Below, one piece after another: positions 15,751 to 23,578 of a stretch of 27,325 bases of DNA. The notes under the pieces were generated by a model, which worked only from the letters and a program-made list of their open reading frames with translations, did no database searches and was not told the origin of the DNA. The stretch's first letter is position 1. Each line of letters opens with the position of its first letter. The stretch spans positions 1-27,325 of the forward strand of contig CAIKRN010000215.1 of assembly GCA_903829855.1 (NCBI GenBank), read 5' to 3'. The position numbers were made by a program, and so were the translations under genes. The stretch is from an uncultured Opitutia bacterium (GTDB taxonomy: Bacteria; Verrucomicrobiota; Verrucomicrobiia; Opitutales; UBA953).

Positions 15751-16211
15751 ACACTGCCGGCACGTGTTCGCAACCGTCGCCCATCTCGGGCCTCGGTCTT
15801 TTTGCCACCCACCCCTTCGCGGCCGGTGAACGTATTGCTGCCTACTCGGGTCCGTTGACCGACGTCCCCCCGACCACCCGAGATGGCTCTACGCCCGTCT
15901 ACGCCCTTGAGGTCAGCCCGGGCTTATGGCTAGATGGTTCGCCTGCCGATAATCCCGCCCGACACGCCAATCATTCCTGCCAACCCAATGCAGAGCTCAT
16001 CTGGCATGGCCCTACCGAAGGCGCCTGGCTGACCGCTTCCCATCCCATTGCCAAGGGGATGGAAATCACTTTTGACTACGGGTTTTCACTCGCGGAAAGC
16101 CTCTTCCAGCCCTGCCGCTGTGGGAGCCCTGAGTGCGCGGGTCGCATCATCGCCGCACCCCTCCGGCCAGCCCTGCGTCGCCACCTGCGTTTTTCACGTC
16201 CAAGGGATTGA
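15747..16211 (+). CDS. SET-domain protein lysine methyltransferase-like
   Basis: A compact SET-domain protein of 154 residues, predicted to move a methyl group from S-adenosylmethionine to a protein lysine. Motifs in order: GLGLFATHPFAAGERI near 15-30, the SAM-binding NHSCQPN at 75-81, and ITFDYGF at 107-113 with the active Tyr. A post-SET-like cysteine cluster CRCGSPECAGRI follows (Cys123, 125, 130), probably zinc-binding with a SET cysteine. All hallmark residues are present, so it should be active. The substrate is unknown. It is coupled to gpsA by an ATGA overlap, which gives no clue to its target. Confidence 0.9.
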   Translation: MNTAGTCSQPSPISGLGLFATHPFAAGERIAAYSGPLTDVPPTTRDGSTPVYALEVSPGLWLDGSPADNPARHANHSCQPNAELIWHGPTEGAWLTASHPIAKGMEITFDYGFSLAESLFQPCRCGSPECAGRIIAAPLRPALRRHLRFSRPRD

Positions 16212-16262
16212 CCATACGCGGGCAGACGGTCAGTTTTCGCAGGTCAAACACCCCATTTACTT

Positions 16263-17666
16263 ATGAAAAAAGTCGCCCTTACCGAGCTTGATCCCCGACT
16301 GCAGAAGCAAGTCACTGCCGCCGAACAACAGCTCCGCAGCAACCCCCCCTATGCCGTCGAGGTCCTGACTGGTATTCTACTCCGCAATCCGGGTTGCATC
16401 GAAGTCCGGCGCACCCTGCGCAAAGCACAGAAAGCGATGCTGGGCACCAAGAAGGGCCTCCTCGATGGCCTCACTGGCGCCCTGACCTCTGGTAAGATCG
16501 CCAAGTCCGTGGAAGCTGACCCCGTCGCCGCCATTGCCGCGGCCGAGGAAGTCCTCGCCAAGAAACCTATTGATGCAAACGCCAACAAGACGATCGCCCT
16601 CGCCGGCATCAAACTCGGCTTCTTCGACCTCGCCGCCTTCGCCTACGAAGAACTGAGCATTAATAATCCTGCCGAGGTCCAACACTTCGTGGATTTGTCG
16701 AATGTTTGGATCACCGCCGGGGAATATGACAACGCCCTGAACGCCGCCGACAAAGGCCTCAAGCTCTACCCTGGCAACGGTGACCTTCAAGAATGCGTCC
16801 GCAAAGCCTCCGTCAGCAAGACGATGAAAAAAGGTAACTGGGAGGACAAGGGTGACTTCCAATCTAAGCTCAAGGACAAGGACGAAGCCCAACGCCTCGA
16901 ACAATCCACCCGCACGGTCACGGATTCGGCCTCGGCCCTCGAACAGGCCGCCGCCGTGGCTGAAAAAATTCAGGCCCAACCCGACAGCCTCGATCTCTAC
17001 CGCGACATCGTCCGTCTCTTCGTCGCTGCCGATGACCTTGATAGCGCCATCGCCTGGCTCCAACGCGGTCGCCTGACGACCCTCGGTAAGGCCGACTCGT
17101 CACTCGAGCGCCAGGAAAGCGATCTGGTCATTCGACGCTACGAAAAGGTCTCCAAACAACTCCGGGAACTCATCGCCTCCAACCCCACCGACAGCGCCAG
17201 CAAAGATGCCCTCGCTAAAAACGAGACGGAACTTGCCGACTTCCGCCTCCGCACGGCCACCACGCTCGTCGAACGCTACCCGAACGACTACGCCTTCCGC
17301 TTCGAACTCGGCACCCTCCTGCTCGTCGCCAATCGCCTCGAAGACGCCGTCCAGCAGCTGCAGTATGCCCAGCGAAATCCGAAGTTCCGTCAGCCGGCTC
17401 TACTGGCTATTGGCCGCGCCTTCACGATTGGCAATAAGTTCGATTTGGCCATCGAGCAGCTCACTTCCGCCAAGAGCGAAGTGTTGATGATGAATGACCT
17501 GAAAAAGGATATTATCTACGCCCTCGGTGAGGCCTTTGAAAAGTCCGATAAGGTCAAGGAAGCCGTCGACGAATACAAGATCATCTACATGGCTGACTCG
17601 GGTTACCGCGATGTCGCCAAGAAGATCAACGACTTCTACGAACGCCAAAAAGGCGCTTCGGCCTAA
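16263..17666 (+). CDS. Tetratricopeptide-like repeat protein
   Basis: This 467-residue soluble protein has no signal peptide or membrane span. Helical pairs of TPR type are visible around residues 95-185 (PAEVQHFVDLSNVWITAGEY, DNALNAADKGLKLYPGNGDL), 240-275 (LYRDIVRLFVAADDLDSAIA) and 340-460 (FRFELGTLLLVANRLEDAVQ, PALLAIGRAFTIGNKFDLAI, KVKEAVDEYKIIYMADSGY). TPRs are protein-binding scaffolds; no partner can be named. It begins 51 nt after the SET-domain gene with no clear Shine-Dalgarno and is 61 nt ahead of the purA homologue, so it may be cotranscribed with either. Confidence 0.85.
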   Translation: MKKVALTELDPRLQKQVTAAEQQLRSNPPYAVEVLTGILLRNPGCIEVRRTLRKAQKAMLGTKKGLLDGLTGALTSGKIAKSVEADPVAAIAAAEEVLAKKPIDANANKTIALAGIKLGFFDLAAFAYEELSINNPAEVQHFVDLSNVWITAGEYDNALNAADKGLKLYPGNGDLQECVRKASVSKTMKKGNWEDKGDFQSKLKDKDEAQRLEQSTRTVTDSASALEQAAAVAEKIQAQPDSLDLYRDIVRLFVAADDLDSAIAWLQRGRLTTLGKADSSLERQESDLVIRRYEKVSKQLRELIASNPTDSASKDALAKNETELADFRLRTATTLVERYPNDYAFRFELGTLLLVANRLEDAVQQLQYAQRNPKFRQPALLAIGRAFTIGNKFDLAIEQLTSAKSEVLMMNDLKKDIIYALGEAFEKSDKVKEAVDEYKIIYMADSGYRDVAKKINDFYERQKGASA

Positions 17667-17727
17667 TCCTTCTCACGACTAAACTTGCCGCGGCCGGCTT
17701 CACCCGCCCGCCTCCTCCTTTCTGCCC

Positions 17728-19275
17728 ATGGCACTCACCCCCTTTAAGAGCAAACTCATCGCCGATGTCGGCGTCAGCATGGGAGACGAAGGCAAAGGTC
17801 GCCTCATCCCAGAGATTGTCCGCGAACTCCAAGCCCTCACGGGTCGCCGGGATGCCGTCGGCACAGTCCTTAAGGTCAACGGTGGCGCCAACTCGGGCCA
17901 CACGGTCGCGGGCCTTAAACTCAATCTACTCCCGGGCGGCGTCGCCGAACGAGATGTCGCCTGCCTCGCGCTGGGTTCCGGCGTCGTCGCCGACCCCCGT
18001 AAGGCCCTCTGGGAAGCCCTCCCGCTGGAGAAGATCGGCTACCCTGTCCTCTCCCGCCTACTCATCGACGAACGCTGCATGGTCAGCGACGTCGCCCACC
18101 GCATCCTGGATCTAGCCTGGGAAGATTACCGTATCAATGTCCTCGGCCACGAGGCTCGGGGCTCCACCGGACGCGGTATCACGCCCGCCTACGCCGATGA
18201 AGTCGGTCAATTTCAGATTCATTACTCAGAGTTCCTCGGCGATAAGACCGCCTACGCTGCCCGCCTCTCGGCCCGCCTCCAGCGCGCCTCCGACATCGTC
18301 CGCGATGTCTGCAAACTATCTCCCGATAAGTGGTCTGGCCTTTTCGCCAAACTAACGGAAGCCGAACTGCGCGCCAACAAAGGCGCCATCGATTCTGGCG
18401 TCTTCCCGCCCGCGGAATTCGATTTCACCCGCTTCGCCGGCAAGACTCCCTTCAGCTTCGATCTCAACGCTGTCGTGGATTGCTACTGGAAGGCGGGCAC
18501 AACCCTGGCCTCGACCATCGGCGACGTCCGCGAACGCATCCTCGGCGATCTCGCTGCCGACCGCCGCATCATCGGTGAGTTCGGCCAAGCCTATTGGCTC
18601 GATAAGCGCGCTGGCTTCGCCCCCAATGTGACGGCCTCGCACACCTACACGCCGGAGTTTTTCCAGTCCGCCGGCATCCCCGTCCAAGCCATCCACACGG
18701 TGGGCTGCTGCAAGGCCTACGACACCAAAGTCGGCACACACGTTTTCCTCACGAAGATGGAGGACTCGCACCCACTCCAGCGCGCCCTGGCCAAGCTAGA
18801 GTTCGGCACGAGCACGGGTCGGCAACGTATGGTAGGCTGGTCTGACTTGGTCGAGAAGGCTGATGCTCTCCGCTACGGTGGCTACGATGATTTAGTGCTC
18901 AACAAGCTCGATGCCCTCTCGCCCCACGGGGAATGGCAAGGCGGCGATCTCCAGGTCTGCACGGGCTATCGTGATGCCGCGGGCCAGGTTCTCTCGGGCG
19001 TACCGCGTAACGATGCCGTGCGTCGTCAACTGCAACCAATTTACGCCACCCTGCCAGGCTGGAAGGCGGACATCACGAAGGTTCGCTCCTACGCCGCCCT
19101 CCCTACCGAAGCCCGTCGCTACGTGGCCTTCACGATGGCCGAAATCGTTCGCTTGGCCTCTCGCGGCGGTGCACTGAATTCCCTGCCCAACCTCCGCTAC
19201 ATCGGAGTCGGCCCGGACCCTGATCAGATTGTGTCAGATATTCCGACAACGGCCGAACTCATCAAGCAGGCCTGA
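17728..19275 (+). CDS. purA: Divergent adenylosuccinate synthetase homologue
   Basis: Adenylosuccinate synthetase joins IMP and aspartate using GTP on the way to AMP. The P-loop region reads VSMGDEGKGRLIPE (canonical QWGDEGKGK) with catalytic-type Asp20, followed by NGGANSGHTV with His58, so both catalytic residues are kept. STGRGITPAYADE matches the IMP-binding STxRGIGPxYxDK block. GEFGQAYWLDKRAGFAPNVT replaces the usual FEGAQG...DxGTYPYVTSS block, a marked change in the nucleotide/IMP loop. Later, TSTGRQRMVGWSDLV and LNKLDALS match the GTP/Asp-binding region. At 515 residues it is longer than the usual 420-440. It may be the cell's only PurA, a phylum-specific form, or a paralogue with a changed substrate; the symbol is used with that caution. 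Confidence 0.82.
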   Translation: MALTPFKSKLIADVGVSMGDEGKGRLIPEIVRELQALTGRRDAVGTVLKVNGGANSGHTVAGLKLNLLPGGVAERDVACLALGSGVVADPRKALWEALPLEKIGYPVLSRLLIDERCMVSDVAHRILDLAWEDYRINVLGHEARGSTGRGITPAYADEVGQFQIHYSEFLGDKTAYAARLSARLQRASDIVRDVCKLSPDKWSGLFAKLTEAELRANKGAIDSGVFPPAEFDFTRFAGKTPFSFDLNAVVDCYWKAGTTLASTIGDVRERILGDLAADRRIIGEFGQAYWLDKRAGFAPNVTASHTYTPEFFQSAGIPVQAIHTVGCCKAYDTKVGTHVFLTKMEDSHPLQRALAKLEFGTSTGRQRMVGWSDLVEKADALRYGGYDDLVLNKLDALSPHGEWQGGDLQVCTGYRDAAGQVLSGVPRNDAVRRQLQPIYATLPGWKADITKVRSYAALPTEARRYVAFTMAEIVRLASRGGALNSLPNLRYIGVGPDPDQIVSDIPTTAELIKQA

Positions 19276-19288
19276 CCTGCTGGCGCCA

Positions 19289-19630
19289 ATGAAGGCCGAA
19301 CTGACCCATAATTTCGCCGTACCCCTCTGGGCGCTGGTTGATCAATCCAAAGTCGAAGCCGGCAAATCCGACCTCCGCGGCCTCGCCAAAGAACTTGGCA
19401 AATGGCTGGCCCACAATTTCGACGTCGACCACAAGGGCGTCGCCATCGAAGTACCCTCGAGCGACGACCCTGATAATGAACCGATGTTCGTCGTGGCTTC
19501 CGTCCCGGAATCTCAATGGCCGGTGATGATTGCCCTCGCGCAAAGCCGGGCCTGCCGGCTCTTCCTGGTGCTTCCGACGGAAACCGGTGTGTTCACACTC
19601 AAGGAGCTGAATATCCCGCCGCTCCCCTAA
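19289..19630 (+). CDS. Small soluble protein, unknown
   Basis: The 113 residues run from ATG at 19289, 13 nt after the purA-like stop; an earlier in-frame ATG at 19229 lies inside that gene and is less likely. No signal peptide or membrane span is seen. The pattern suggests an alpha/beta fold: a helical start (LTHNFAVPLWALVDQSK), a helix with LAKELGKWLAHNF, an acidic turn SSDDPDNEPM, then strands MFVVASV and RLFLVLPTETGVFTLK. I do not recognise a family. It is probably cotranscribed with the purA homologue and converges on the deacetylase-like gene with three bases between the stops. Confidence 0.75.
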   Translation: MKAELTHNFAVPLWALVDQSKVEAGKSDLRGLAKELGKWLAHNFDVDHKGVAIEVPSSDDPDNEPMFVVASVPESQWPVMIALAQSRACRLFLVLPTETGVFTLKELNIPPLP

Positions 19631-19633
19631 ACC

Positions 19634-20518
19634 TCAGGCGGCAAAGGCCTTCACAGTCTCGAGGTGCAACTCGGCCACTTGTTCCAAGGTGAGCCCATCC
19701 CACTTGTACCCACCAGCGAGAGCGAAGATATGCGGAATCTTCCGCGCCCGGGCCCATTCCACGACCCGTCGCTCACGCTTCAGGATCATTTCCTTGGTAA
19801 TGCCCTTCATGCCGCCAGCCTTCTCATAGGTGTCCATGCCGGCGTTATAAATCAGGAACTCCACGGGCTCGAGATGCCGCAAGGCCCGCTCCACTTCATC
19901 GTGGTAGGCCTCCGGGCCACCGATATCGACGTAGCAATGCCGTCGGGGATCGGTCGGCTCCCAGGAGTCAAAGCCGTTGACGGTCACGTCGGCGAGCCAC
20001 ACCCGCTTATCGTCACCGAGAATATCAAAGGTGCCCCCGCCCGCATGGGCATCGAGGTCAAGAATGCCCACCTTCTTGACCTTCTTTAAGGCCTCGAGGG
20101 CGGCGAGCGCTAGGCCATTGAATTGGCAGAAGCCATTACCCGCGTTGCGTCGCGCATGATGTAACCCACTGGAAAGACTCCCGGATCGGCCGTTCTTCAA
20201 CGCCTCTTGCACGGCGTCGCGCATCCCTCCAGTCGAAGCCAAGATGCTCTCCAACAAGGGCTGAGACCAAGGCCCGACTTCCAGAAAACTGTTCGTATCC
20301 TCGAAGGTGCTGCGCACGTACTCCGGCGCATGGATCAACTCGAGCTCCTGGCGGGTCGCCAAACGCGGGGCAACTAAGCGGACTTCGCCGGCTTCACCCT
20401 TTTCGATCATCTCCGCGACGAGCCGAGCTTTAGTGACGGTCTCCGTTTTGCCTTCGACCACATAGGCTGAGCTATAAAATAGGGTGAGTGGCAACTGCCG
20501 CATTCCTTTGTTATACAA
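19634..20518 (-). CDS. Histone deacetylase-family amidohydrolase
   Basis: Zinc-dependent hydrolase of the HDAC/AcuC/acetylpolyamine amidohydrolase superfamily, 294 residues, cytoplasmic. The catalytic pair is in SGLHHA (His120-His121), followed by GFCQFNGLALAA. Zinc ligands are Asp156 and His158 in LDLDAHAGGGT and Asp229 in NAGMD; the oxyanion Tyr271 is in LAGGY. All catalytic residues are present. Bacterial relatives act on acetyl-lysine, acetylpolyamines or acetoin-related substrates; this sequence does not say which. Two starts are possible: ATG 20518 or ATG 20503, the latter just after AAAGGA. It lies 52 nt downstream of the GYF/PH-like gene on the same strand. Confidence 0.9.
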   Translation of the reverse strand: MYNKGMRQLPLTLFYSSAYVVEGKTETVTKARLVAEMIEKGEAGEVRLVAPRLATRQELELIHAPEYVRSTFEDTNSFLEVGPWSQPLLESILASTGGMRDAVQEALKNGRSGSLSSGLHHARRNAGNGFCQFNGLALAALEALKKVKKVGILDLDAHAGGGTFDILGDDKRVWLADVTVNGFDSWEPTDPRRHCYVDIGGPEAYHDEVERALRHLEPVEFLIYNAGMDTYEKAGGMKGITKEMILKRERRVVEWARARKIPHIFALAGGYKWDGLTLEQVAELHLETVKAFAA

Positions 20519-20570
20519 GGCAACTACTGCTTCGTCAAATCACCCCATGTCATAGGGAAAACCTAAGCGA

Positions 20571-21842
20571 TTAGCCCTTTGCCTGCCGGACCAACCGACG
20601 CAGGATGACGGCCGCTTCCTTTTGCCCGCTGGGGAAGAGAAAGATGTTATCTCCCCCCGTGTCCCGGGCGACGACGAGTGCATTGGAATAGGCCGTGACG
20701 TCCAGAATCTTGCCGTACTTGAAATTGAAATTCTTGATCTCGCCTTTAAAAATCACTCGCTGGGCGGTGAACGCCAGAATACCACTGTCGATTTTGACGA
20801 CTTGGTCCTCGGTTTCGCGCTCCACATCATAACTGCCTACGCGATAACGGAGACTTCCGAAAATCTTCACACTGCTCGAAAAGCCGCCATAACTGCGGCG
20901 CACCATGACTCGTTTCTTCTGATAGAAATCCACCTGCGTCGTCCAGTAGCAACCCTCGGCCCCTAAATCGAGGTCGCACCCGACAGGCTGCAATGGGGCG
21001 CGATATAAGTTCCAGAGTTCTTCGGCCTGCCGCATGCGGACCGCCAAATCAGGGAGCTCCTCACTCATCCGCACGCCGAGCGCCATGGCTTGATCGTTGA
21101 TGGCCTTCACTTTCGCTGGCTCGATAAGTTCATCCCCGTCGTCCTGGGTCAATGCGGCCTGTATCTGCTGCGTGAGCAATTCACCGAACACGGTTTTCCG
21201 TACTTCGGCGATGACTTCGGGCGGCAAGGGAACCTGCTTCGTCAGCAGCGCAATCTGGCGCCCTTTCTCCTCCGCTCCCACCTCGCGCTGTAGGCAGGTC
21301 TGTAAGCCGGCCTGCAGATAGATGGAGAAAGCATCGCGGTGCAGTTCCATGGCGCGCTCGGCCGCAAGGCCGCATGTGGTCGCAAGGTTCGTGAGATTAG
21401 CACTCTCGGCCGAGGTAAATAATCGATCGGCAAGATATGCCGAGACCGCCAAGCGATACCAGCCTTCCAACTCTTCACGACAACGCTTCCGCACGCCATA
21501 CCCGACCTGCTCGTCTAGCTTCGTCATCTCGACTTCGGAGACCAGGCACTCAATGGGGGAGGTGGCCAACAAATCCCAAAGTAAGACGAGTCCAGCGGTA
21601 CGATTCTCCCGACCGAGTAAGCCGTCTAAGAAATTAGGGTCGCGCACCTCGGGCCGAGGAAAGGGCAAGACCCGCGGCAACGCCGTCAACTCAGACAGTA
21701 ATCTCCAATTCGCCATCCCGGGGGACCAGTAGTAATCGGTCTTCATTAGCTCGCCCGTGGCGAGCTTCGCCATGACGTCCGCCAAGTCATAGGCGCCAAT
21801 TTCAACCCCATTACGGGCTACGTGCAAGGGGTCGCTGGCCAT
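20571..21842 (-). CDS. GYF_2 protein with C-terminal PH-like domain
   Basis: A 423-residue soluble protein with no membrane span. Residues 5-55 resemble GYF_2: HVARNGVEIGAYDLADVMAK, then LMKTDYYWSPGMANWRLLSE. The middle (about 70-320) is helical, unrecognised, and includes EEKGRQIALLTKQVPLPPEV. The last 100 residues look like a bacterial PH/GRAM-like domain: a strand-rich region with LAFTAQRVIFKGEIKNFNFK, ILDVTAYSNALVVARD and a final amphipathic helix ILRRLVRQ. Such domains bind lipids or peptides. It is the second GYF_2 protein in the window, the other ending the GTPase operon; whether they cooperate is unknown. It sits in a minus-strand run between an SGNH hydrolase and the deacetylase-like gene. 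Confidence 0.8.
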   Translation of the reverse strand: MASDPLHVARNGVEIGAYDLADVMAKLATGELMKTDYYWSPGMANWRLLSELTALPRVLPFPRPEVRDPNFLDGLLGRENRTAGLVLLWDLLATSPIECLVSEVEMTKLDEQVGYGVRKRCREELEGWYRLAVSAYLADRLFTSAESANLTNLATTCGLAAERAMELHRDAFSIYLQAGLQTCLQREVGAEEKGRQIALLTKQVPLPPEVIAEVRKTVFGELLTQQIQAALTQDDGDELIEPAKVKAINDQAMALGVRMSEELPDLAVRMRQAEELWNLYRAPLQPVGCDLDLGAEGCYWTTQVDFYQKKRVMVRRSYGGFSSSVKIFGSLRYRVGSYDVERETEDQVVKIDSGILAFTAQRVIFKGEIKNFNFKYGKILDVTAYSNALVVARDTGGDNIFLFPSGQKEAAVILRRLVRQAKG

Positions 21843-21892
21843 GGGTAAGACTTACGGCGACTCCGCCCACCCGCCAAGCCCTAACCCCGCGT

Positions 21893-22714
21893 TCACTTCC
21901 GCAGGCGTTCTTCGATATTATCCGCCACTTTTCGACCCAGAAAATCATACCCCTCACCATTGAAATGCACATCATTCGGATTCTGCAGTTGGGCGAGGTG
22001 GGGCGTAATCGCGGTAAAGAGGTCATCGGTCGGCACCCCCTGTCGCTGCATGACTTCCGCGGCTAAGGCGTTCTTCTCCACCACGGACGCCGCGGTCTGC
22101 TTCTGCACCGCATTATCAGGGATTGGCGTAGTGCTCGCCCACACAACTTTCGCGCCAGTCTTCTTGAGTCGAGTGGTGATCTCTTCGAGCCGTTTGACGT
22201 AATCTGCTGCGGGCGTGGCCCGATCATGGATACCGAAATTAAAATGGATGAGGTCCCACTTCCCCTCCCCCATCCACGCCTCAAGATTCTTCAGGCCGCT
22301 GGCCGTCGGCCCGCAGTTGGCAGGAGCGCGATGGACGTTAGCTTTCCCCGCTAGATACTTGCGCACGGCCTGCGTATAACCACGCGAAACGGAATCCCCA
22401 ATGAGCAACACGCGAGGCAACTTGGGGTCGTCCGACACGAAATCCCAAGCGGTGGAATGGCCGGCAATCTTCTCGCGCTTATGAATCGGTAAGTAGAAGC
22501 CGTTGCCGAGATTGGCCTGTAAGACCTTCTCCCACGCCTGCTGGTCCGCTGGCAGGGCCGCCACCAAGGCCTGATATTTTTCTTCCACCACGGCATCTTG
22601 CGCGGCTTTCTTGGCCGCGGCTTCCTTGGCGTTCGTGGGTTCAGCTTTAGGCGGCTCTGCCGCCGCGAGGGCCAACATCGTTAAAAGCAGAGACCAGACG
22701 TTGCGCGATTTCAT
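21893..22714 (-). CDS. Secreted SGNH/GDSL-family hydrolase
   Basis: An exported esterase-like enzyme of 273 residues. A signal peptide covers about residues 1-19 (SRNVWSLLLTMLALAAA), followed by an Ala/Lys/Glu-rich spacer. The SGNH blocks are visible: LLIGDSVSRGY with nucleophile Ser108, ANCGPTASG as block II, FNFGIHD around 158-164 as block III, and NPNDVHFN with Asp248 and His250 as block V. Family members remove acetyl or acyl groups from carbohydrates or lipids; here the substrate is not determined. It is one of several exported SGNH-type hydrolases in this part of the window, which suits breakdown of acetylated polysaccharides. Confidence 0.9.
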   Translation of the reverse strand: MKSRNVWSLLLTMLALAAAEPPKAEPTNAKEAAAKKAAQDAVVEEKYQALVAALPADQQAWEKVLQANLGNGFYLPIHKREKIAGHSTAWDFVSDDPKLPRVLLIGDSVSRGYTQAVRKYLAGKANVHRAPANCGPTASGLKNLEAWMGEGKWDLIHFNFGIHDRATPAADYVKRLEEITTRLKKTGAKVVWASTTPIPDNAVQKQTAASVVEKNALAAEVMQRQGVPTDDLFTAITPHLAQLQNPNDVHFNGEGYDFLGRKVADNIEERLRK

Positions 22715-22761
22715 GGGGTCTCCCCATCCTCAGGTTCACCCGCCGGTCTGCAAGCCGTCAG

Positions 22762-23496
22762 TCAGGGCGCCGAGACCACCCGCACAATCTGCGTGAGCAT
22801 CCGCCGGCGTAAAGCCTCGGTGCGCGCTCCGGCGGCCGGCGAGGCCATCTGCAAAGCGAACACGCCTTCCGGCCCATTGGCCGCCTGGATAAACTCGGCG
22901 TCCTCCGCCGCCCAGATACAAGCGGTTGCGCCATTGATTTCCGGATGGAATTGCATGCCGACCGTTTTACCCATCCGAAACATTTGCACCGCGCAGACCG
23001 AGGTTGCGGCCAGCAAGGTGGCCCCTTTCGGCAACGCACAGGCGTCACCATGCCAATGCAAGACTTCCATTTCGGCTGGCAGTCCTGCAGTGATGGCATC
23101 GGTGCCCACCATGCGCAACGCGCCCCAGCCGACCTCGCGCTGTCGCCGACCTTCCGCATCTCGCATGGGCTCCACCGGGGCGCCGGCGGCATGCGCAATC
23201 AACTGCATACCCAGGCAGATCCCGATGTTCGGCCAGTCGAGGAGAATACGCTGTCGCAAGAGTTCGACGACCGGCGCTAGCCAAGGAAACTCTGGTTTAC
23301 CGATATCCGCCACGCCCATCGGGCCACCCATGACGACAAGGACATCCCGCTCCCCCAGGGTGTCAGGTAAAGGCTCTCCACGAAAGGCTTCGACGACTTC
23401 TACCTGATAACCTGCCATGCGCAGAAGCTCTCCGAGCATCCCTGGCCCCTCATGGGCGATATTCGTAATACAAACAGCGCGCGGCATGGGCTCCAT
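22762..23496 (-). CDS. Class I glutamine amidotransferase domain protein
   Basis: A stand-alone GATase1 protein of 244 residues. Residues 52-62 read VLVVMGGPMGV, the oxyanion-strand region. GICLGMQLIA carries nucleophile Cys94; GMQFHPEI carries His184 and Glu186. This is the full glutamine-hydrolysing triad. The form is like the GuaA-type stand-alone amidotransferases and YfeJ-like proteins, with no synthetase domain. Its ammonia acceptor, if any, is not encoded next door; a gamma-glutamyl hydrolase role is also possible. In-frame ATG at 23487, just after GGAG, gives a more typical start (PRAVCITNIAHEGPG) and may be the true one. The SGNH hydrolase gene follows 47 nt downstream. Confidence 0.88.
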   Translation of the reverse strand: MEPMPRAVCITNIAHEGPGMLGELLRMAGYQVEVVEAFRGEPLPDTLGERDVLVVMGGPMGVADIGKPEFPWLAPVVELLRQRILLDWPNIGICLGMQLIAHAAGAPVEPMRDAEGRRQREVGWGALRMVGTDAITAGLPAEMEVLHWHGDACALPKGATLLAATSVCAVQMFRMGKTVGMQFHPEINGATACIWAAEDAEFIQAANGPEGVFALQMASPAAGARTEALRRRMLTQIVRVVSAP

Positions 23497-23515
23497 CCAA
23501 CCTTCGGAAAGTTGG
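23497..23515 (-). other. Hairpin abutting the amidotransferase start
   Basis: On the minus strand, CCAAC and GTTGG (plus 23511-23515 and 23497-23501) pair around a short loop that can extend the stem by a U-G and two U-A pairs. The hairpin ends directly at the ATG at 23496. It could limit initiation there, or favour the ATG at 23487. It may also be chance. Confidence 0.35.
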
Positions 23516-23578
23516 CTGACAATATCAGGCTATCCTCGGGCACAATTTTGCTCATAATGGGTCACCGCCTTAGACCTC

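Noticed and set aside
22793..23407. 204-codon plus-strand frame
   Set aside because: It is antisense to the glutamine amidotransferase, whose Cys-His-Glu triad is intact.
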